Below are positions 59,728 through 64,000 of a stretch of 64,000 bases of DNA, piece after piece. A program made the translations under genes and the position numbers. The DNA lies in assembly GCF_004348995.1 (NCBI RefSeq), contig NZ_SMKQ01000023.1, forward strand, positions 1 to 64,000, in the 5' to 3' direction. Source of the DNA: Nonomuraea terrae (GTDB lineage: Bacteria; Actinomycetota; Actinomycetes; Streptosporangiales; Streptosporangiaceae). Each line of letters opens with the position of its first letter. Within the stretch, counting starts at the first letter, position 1. The notes under the pieces were generated by a model. The model searched no databases and was not told where the DNA came from. It saw nothing but the letters and a program-made list of their open reading frames with translations.

Positions 59728-60851
59728 GCTGTCACCTTCAGTTGCCTGGCGGCCCGCCGCTCTTCGAGCCTGAGCGCGAACCGGTTGGTCACCTCGTTCG
59801 CCACCACGACCAGCAGGACGATCGCGCCCTGGATGATCTCGACGACGGAGGGCGGGATGTTCGCGAACTGCAGCGCGCCCTGCGCCCGGTCGAGGAAGGC
59901 GAAGAGCAGCGCGGCGACCGCGATGCCGACGGGCTTGTTGCGGCCGAGCAGCGCCACCGCGATGCCCAGGAAGCCCAGCCCCGAGGTGAAGGTGGTGCCG
60001 AACGAGCCCGTGGAGCCGAGGATCTCGGGCAGTCCGATGAGACCGGCGATCGCGCCCGACAGCACCATCGCGGCGATCACCATGCGCTTGGGGTTGACGC
60101 CGGCGGCCAGGGCCGCGGACTGGTTGAGGCCGCTGGCCTTGACGTCGAAGCCGAAGCGGGTGCGCTCCAGCACCACCCAGAGCACCACGCCGAGCACGAT
60201 CGCCACGACGAGGAAGCCCCACAGGCCGCCCTCGCGGGTGGGGGCGAGCATGCCGAACCACCCGAAGAGGAAGTTGAGATCGGGGAACATGCCCGAGTCG
60301 GGGAGCGGCGGCGTGCTCACGGTCAGCTCGCCCTCCGCCCGCGTGCCGGCGAAGGGGCCGCGCACGAGGTAGGCGGTGATGTTGAGGGCGATGTAGTTGA
60401 GCATGATCGTGGCGATGACCTCGTTGACGCCTCTGGTCACCTTCATGATCGCGGGGATGAGCGCGTACAGGCCGCCGGCGACCATCGCCACGATGATGAT
60501 CACCGCGATCTGGATCGGCGCCGGAGCCACGAAGGTGGAGCCCACGTACGCCGCGCAGATGGCGGCGATGCGGTACTGGCCCTCCACGCCGATGTTGAAG
60601 AGGTTCATGCGGAAGCCGACCGCCACCGCGAGACCGGCGATGAACAGCGGCACCGCCCGGTTGAACAGCGTGGCGACGCTGTTCGACTGCGCCCGCTCGG
60701 AGGCGCCGAAGTCGAAGAAGGCGGTCAGCGCGTGCAGCGGGTCGCCGCCCGCCGCGACGATCGCCACGCTGCAGACCGCGATGGCCAGCACGATGGCGAC
60801 GACGGCGCCGGCGAGGGTGAGCAGCGCCCGGTTGAGCCCGGCGGGCATCAC
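59724..60851 (-). CDS. BMP-family nucleoside ABC transporter permease (first)
   Basis: A 375-residue permease: AVPLFIAGLAVAVGFRMNLF, NIGVEGQYRIAAICAAYVG (signature), RGVNEVIATIMLNYIALNIT and GFLGIAVALLGRNKPVGIAV. It forms the channel with the other permease and is driven by the adjacent duplicated ATPase. The start overlaps the ATPase stop by four bases. Confidence 0.93.
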   Translation of the reverse strand: MMPAGLNRALLTLAGAVVAIVLAIAVCSVAIVAAGGDPLHALTAFFDFGASERAQSNSVATLFNRAVPLFIAGLAVAVGFRMNLFNIGVEGQYRIAAICAAYVGSTFVAPAPIQIAVIIIVAMVAGGLYALIPAIMKVTRGVNEVIATIMLNYIALNITAYLVRGPFAGTRAEGELTVSTPPLPDSGMFPDLNFLFGWFGMLAPTREGGLWGFLVVAIVLGVVLWVVLERTRFGFDVKASGLNQSAALAAGVNPKRMVIAAMVLSGAIAGLIGLPEILGSTGSFGTTFTSGLGFLGIAVALLGRNKPVGIAVAALLFAFLDRAQGALQFANIPPSVVEIIQGAIVLLVVVANEVTNRFALRLEERRAARQLKVTA

Positions 60852-62455
60852 TCCTCCTCAGTTCCGGCGATGGCGCCGGTCATGTAGCCGCCCAGCCGTT
60901 CGGGCGTGATGTCGGATGGGTCGAGGGCGGCCACCAGCCGGCCGCGGTAGATCACCTGGATGGTGTCGGACAGGCCGATCAGCTCGTCGAGGTCGGCGGA
61001 GATCAGCAGCACGGCCAGCCCGGCGGCGCGGGCGTCGCGCAGGTGGTCCCAGATCGCGGCCTGGGCGCCGACGTCGACGCCGCGGGTGGGGTGGGCGGCG
61101 ATGAGGAACGACGGCTCACCGCTCATCTCGCGTCCGACGATCAGCTTCTGCTGGTTGCCGCCGGACAGCGCCAGCGCGAGGGTCTCGACGCCGGGGGTGC
61201 GGACGTCGTATTCGCCGATGATGCGCTCGGTGTCGGCCTTGGCGGCCTTGCGGTCGATCCAGGGGCCCTTGCGGGCCGGCCGCCTGGTCTGGTGGCCGAG
61301 CACCCGGTTCTCCCACAGCGACGCCTCCAGGAGCAGGCCCTGGCGGTGGCGGTCCTCGGGGATGTAGCCGATGCCGGACTCCCGGCGCCGCAGTGTGGAC
61401 CAGGAGCTGATGTCACGGCCGTCCAGCTCGACGCTGCCGTGCGCCTGACGGATGCCCATGATTGCTTCGATCAGCTCGGACTGGCCGTTGCCCTCGACGC
61501 CGGCGATGCCGAGGATCTCACCCTTGTGGATCTCGAACGACACGTCGTCGAGGAGCAGGCGCTTGCCGTCCTGGCGAAGCTTGTCCGCGTAAAGGCGGAC
61601 CGAGGTGCCCTTGGGGACGGGGCGGTGGCCGCCGGCCTCCATGGTGAGGCCCGCGACCTTCAGCGCGACCGTGTCGGTGACCGTGGACTCGCGGGTCTCG
61701 GGGGTGGGGAGCTCGCTGCCCACCATGAGCTCGGCGAGCCGGCGGGCGGTGACCTCGCGGGGGTCGACGCTGGCGACGGTGGTGCCGCGCCGGATCACGG
61801 TGATCTCGTCGGCGATGTCGAGCACCTCGTCCAGCTTGTGCGAGATGAAGATGACCGTCAGGCCCTCGGACTTGAGCTCGCGCAGGTTCTGGAAGAGCTC
61901 CTCGACCTCCTGCGGCACGAGCACAGCCGTCGGCTCGTCGAGGATGAGGATGCGGGCGCCGCGGTAGAGGACCTTGAGGATCTCCACGCGCTGCCGGTCG
62001 CCGACGCCCAGGTCTTCGACCAGCCGGTCGGGGTCGACGCGCAGGCCGTGGGTGGCGGCCAGCTCGGTGATGCGCCTGCGGGCGGCGGCCGTGTCGAGCC
62101 GCAGGCCCTTCCTCGGCTCGGCGCCGAGAACGATGTTCTCCAGCACCGTGAAGTTGTCGGCGAGCATGAAGTGCTGGTGCACCATGCCGATCCCGGCCGC
62201 GATGGCGTCGCTCGGCGTGCGGAACGCCATCTGCTCGCCGTTGACCTTGATGGTGCCCTCGTCCGGCCGCTGCATGCCGTAGAGGATCTTCATCAGGGTG
62301 GATTTGCCCGCGCCGTTCTCCCCCACGATGGCGTGCACCGTACCGGGCCGGACGGTGATGCGGATGTCGTGGTTCGCGACGACGCCGGGGAAACGCTTGG
62401 TGATGCCCTCAAGCTCTACGGCGGGTCGCGCCGTGGCCAAGGTGTCAGCACTCAT
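60848..62455 (-). CDS. BMP-family nucleoside ABC transporter duplicated ATPase
   Basis: A 535-residue protein with two ABC ATPase halves. The first has Walker A GENGAGKSTLMK, signature-region DLGVGDRQRVEILKVLYRG and Walker B ILILDEPTAV. The second has the degenerate Walker A GVEGNGQSELIEAIMG and signature ALSGGNQQKLIVGREM. This is the layout of monosaccharide and purine-type importers. The ATG at 62455 follows GGAGAGG. A hairpin separates it from the binding-protein gene. Confidence 0.95.
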   Translation of the reverse strand: MSADTLATARPAVELEGITKRFPGVVANHDIRITVRPGTVHAIVGENGAGKSTLMKILYGMQRPDEGTIKVNGEQMAFRTPSDAIAAGIGMVHQHFMLADNFTVLENIVLGAEPRKGLRLDTAAARRRITELAATHGLRVDPDRLVEDLGVGDRQRVEILKVLYRGARILILDEPTAVLVPQEVEELFQNLRELKSEGLTVIFISHKLDEVLDIADEITVIRRGTTVASVDPREVTARRLAELMVGSELPTPETRESTVTDTVALKVAGLTMEAGGHRPVPKGTSVRLYADKLRQDGKRLLLDDVSFEIHKGEILGIAGVEGNGQSELIEAIMGIRQAHGSVELDGRDISSWSTLRRRESGIGYIPEDRHRQGLLLEASLWENRVLGHQTRRPARKGPWIDRKAAKADTERIIGEYDVRTPGVETLALALSGGNQQKLIVGREMSGEPSFLIAAHPTRGVDVGAQAAIWDHLRDARAAGLAVLLISADLDELIGLSDTIQVIYRGRLVAALDPSDITPERLGGYMTGAIAGTEEE

Positions 62456-62488
62456 TTGCCTCTCCTGTTTGGCGCTGCACAAGCAGAA

Positions 62489-62514
62489 GGCCCGAAGTAC
62501 GCGGACTCCGGGCC
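62489..62514 (-). terminator. Leaky terminator between binding protein and ATPase genes
   Basis: A 10-bp stem with one mismatch (GGCCCGAAGT with ACTCCGGGCC) and a 6-base loop. Such hairpins after the binding-protein gene often lower expression of the membrane parts relative to the binding protein. Confidence 0.6.
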
Positions 62515-62533
62515 CTCGCCTTTCACAGCATGC

Positions 62534-63598
62534 TCAGCTCTCCGGCTGGCTGGGAACCTTGATCGTGCCGTTGACGATGTCCTGCTTGGCCTTGTCGAGC
62601 TGATCCTTGATGTCGTCGATCTCGCCACCGGTGGTGGCCAGGCCCACGCCGTCGACCTTCAGGTCGTACGTGACGTCCTGGCCGCCCTTGGCACCGCCCT
62701 GGAATGCCTTGATGAACTCGAAGACGCCGACGTCGACGCGCTTGAGCATGGAGGTCATGATCACCGACTGGAGGTTGGTCTCGGTGACCGTCTGGCGCTG
62801 GTCGGAGTCGACGCCGATGGCCTTCTTGCCGGCCGCCGCGGCGGCCTGGAAGACGCCGAGGCCGGAGTCGCCGGCGGCGTGGTAGACGATGTCCGCGCCG
62901 TCCTGGAACATCTTCTCGGCCGCGATCTTGCCCTTGTCGGGGGCCTGGAAGCCGGAGAAGTCACCGTCGGGGGTGAGGTAGGTGACGTCGATCTTGGCGT
63001 CGGCCTTGACCGACTTCACACCGGCGTCGAAGCCGGCCTCGAACTTTCTGATCAGGTCGTTCTCGACACCGCCGACGAAGCCGACGTGGCCGCTCTCCGA
63101 CTTGGCCGCCGCCGCGACGCCCGCCAGGTACGACCCCTGCTCCTCGGCGAAGAGCAGGCCGGTCACGTTGGGGGCACTGGAGGCCGAGTCGACGATGGCG
63201 AACTCGATGTCCGGGTATTCGGCCGCGGCCGCCTTGACGTCCTCGGCGTACGCGAAGCCCACGCCGATGATCGGGTTGTAGCCGGCGTCGGCCAGCTGAC
63301 GCAGCAGGTCGCCGCGGTTGGAGCCGTCCGCGGCCGGGCTCAGCTCCTTGATCTCGGCGCCGAGGTCCGTCTTGGCCTTCTCCAGGCCGGCGTACGCGGC
63401 GTCGTTGAAGGACTTGTCACCACGCCCGCCGACGTCGAAGGCGAGGCCGACCTTGAGACCCGACGCCGGGCTGCTCGCGCCGCCCGCCGGCTCGTCGGTG
63501 GCCGTGGATCCCCCACCGCCGCCGCAGGCCGCCACCGCCATGAGCATGACGCCGACCGCTGAGCCGAACGCCATCCTGTTGAATCGCTTGCCGAGCAA
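62534..63598 (-). CDS. BMP-family nucleoside-binding lipoprotein
   Basis: A 354-residue substrate-binding lipoprotein. The lipobox is VAAC (GVMLMAVAACGGGGG), and the BMP domain follows: VGLAFDVGGRGDKSFNDAAY, NPIIGVGFAYAEDV, GFVGGVENDLIRKFEAGFDA and GADIVYHAAGDSGLGVF. BMP proteins capture purine nucleosides for ABC import. It is first in the six-gene operon with the ATPase, two permeases, cdd and deoA, which together take up and degrade nucleosides. Confidence 0.94.
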   Translation of the reverse strand: MLGKRFNRMAFGSAVGVMLMAVAACGGGGGSTATDEPAGGASSPASGLKVGLAFDVGGRGDKSFNDAAYAGLEKAKTDLGAEIKELSPAADGSNRGDLLRQLADAGYNPIIGVGFAYAEDVKAAAAEYPDIEFAIVDSASSAPNVTGLLFAEEQGSYLAGVAAAAKSESGHVGFVGGVENDLIRKFEAGFDAGVKSVKADAKIDVTYLTPDGDFSGFQAPDKGKIAAEKMFQDGADIVYHAAGDSGLGVFQAAAAAGKKAIGVDSDQRQTVTETNLQSVIMTSMLKRVDVGVFEFIKAFQGGAKGGQDVTYDLKVDGVGLATTGGEIDDIKDQLDKAKQDIVNGTIKVPSQPES

Positions 63599-63898
63599 GG
63601 CGACTCCCTTCCTCTCCCGCCGTCTTCCGCCGCCGTCAAGAACTCATCGCGGGCGCGAAGAAAACGTACGGCACCTGCACGGAAGATAGTTGCTTGACCA
63701 GGCGAGACCAAACCAGCACACAGGGTCGCAACCGCTCCGTTATCGACATCACTCGCGACCGTGACCTGAATTGGGATTCAGGCACTTCGGGCACGCACGC
63801 GGAAACTTTGCCCAAAATTGGGACAAGTCCACCTCTTGCCCCGAGGGCGATCATGGCGGAGATTCCCTCCGACAGGTCAACTTCTCATCGGAGACCGC
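63599..63898. other. Divergent intergenic promoter region
   Basis: Three hundred bases between the binding-protein gene (-) and the partial gene at the right edge (+). No gene is supported. It holds a small inverted repeat CCCAA-AA-TTGGG (63811-63822) and AT-richer patches that could be promoters; no motif can be named with confidence. Confidence 0.5.
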
Positions 63899-64000
63899 AT
63901 GCACCCTTGGAAGGCACTGGCCGTGCCGCTGGCCGCGTTACTCGTCGCGACCATGACCGGCACCACGCCTGCCACCGCAGACACCCCCTCCATCCGGATC
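63899..64000 (+). CDS. Secreted protein, cut by the window edge
   Basis: Only 34 codons are visible. They start at ATG with GGAG six bases upstream and encode a typical signal peptide (MHPWKALAVPLAALLVATMT, then an ATA-type cleavage region before DTPSIRI). The gene continues past the window. The mature function cannot be judged. Confidence 0.7.
   Translation, partial: MHPWKALAVPLAALLVATMTGTTPATADTPSIRI

Noticed and set aside
61043-63562. 839-codon + strand frame opposite the ABC ATPase and binding protein
   Set aside because: Shadow frame; both opposite genes have complete family motifs.

Overview
The window is high-GC actinomycete DNA. The type VII secretion (T7SS) genes, the actinobacterial-type gas vesicle cluster, the mycobacterial-type quinone reductase LpdA and the many WYL, TetR, MarR, HxlR, XRE and ECF regulators suggest a soil filamentous actinobacterium, perhaps of the Streptosporangiales (Nonomuraea-like); the family assignment is inference. 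The window starts at a true contig edge: bases 1-30 resemble the transposase adapter used in tagmentation libraries, so the first gene lacks its 5' end. The last gene is cut by the right edge.

Region 1 (1-14.4 kb) is a T7SS locus. On the + strand: eccC (three ATPase domains), an ESX-like protein, a WXG100 protein fused to a lytic transglycosylase, a proline-rich substrate-like protein, a larger WXG-type protein and two small YbaB-like proteins. They meet a converging - strand block at a shared terminator near 7.78 kb. That block reads WXG100, a truncated mycosin, a pseudokinase, a full mycosin and a second pseudokinase. The mycosin-pseudokinase pair is a tandem duplication, and both kinase domains have lost catalytic residues. 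Each carries a membrane segment and an extracellular domain resembling spore-associated protein A. This is the most unusual part of the window.

Region 2 (14.4-23.4 kb) holds a decayed SDR gene, an acyl-CoA carboxylase biotin subunit, a TPM-like membrane protein, a small P-loop kinase, a methyltransferase-GNAT fusion with a possible leader peptide, a GNAT and a NUDIX protein, and an ECF41-type sigma factor beside an NDH-2-like flavoprotein. Region 3 (23.5-27.1 kb) is an eight-gene gas vesicle operon, gvpA-F-G-O-J-L-S-K.

Region 4 (27.3-41.7 kb) holds a membrane protein, an acetamidase/formamidase, a WYL regulator divergent from a VOC protein across a perfect palindrome, lspA and lpdA. It also holds a MoxR/VWA-type locus: a double-AAA ATPase overlapping lpdA, a metallopeptidase-VWA protein, a helical partner protein and an atypical SDR with a zinc ribbon. 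A GGCT-like protein, an APH-like kinase and an MFS transporter follow.

Region 5 (41.8-63.6 kb) is rich in nucleoside salvage genes: an Lrp-M20 peptidase-PNP-phosphohexomutase operon, adenosine deaminase, and a six-gene operon for BMP-type nucleoside uptake with cytidine deaminase and thymidine phosphorylase. Between these lie a GyrI-like protein, a second ECF sigma factor, a TetR-acyl-CoA ligase-enoyl-CoA hydratase operon with a palindromic operator, a deletion scar joining two gene remnants, a cupin, a lipoprotein, MarR and HxlR regulators and a SnoaL-like protein. No rRNA, tRNA, CRISPR array or insertion sequence was recognised.
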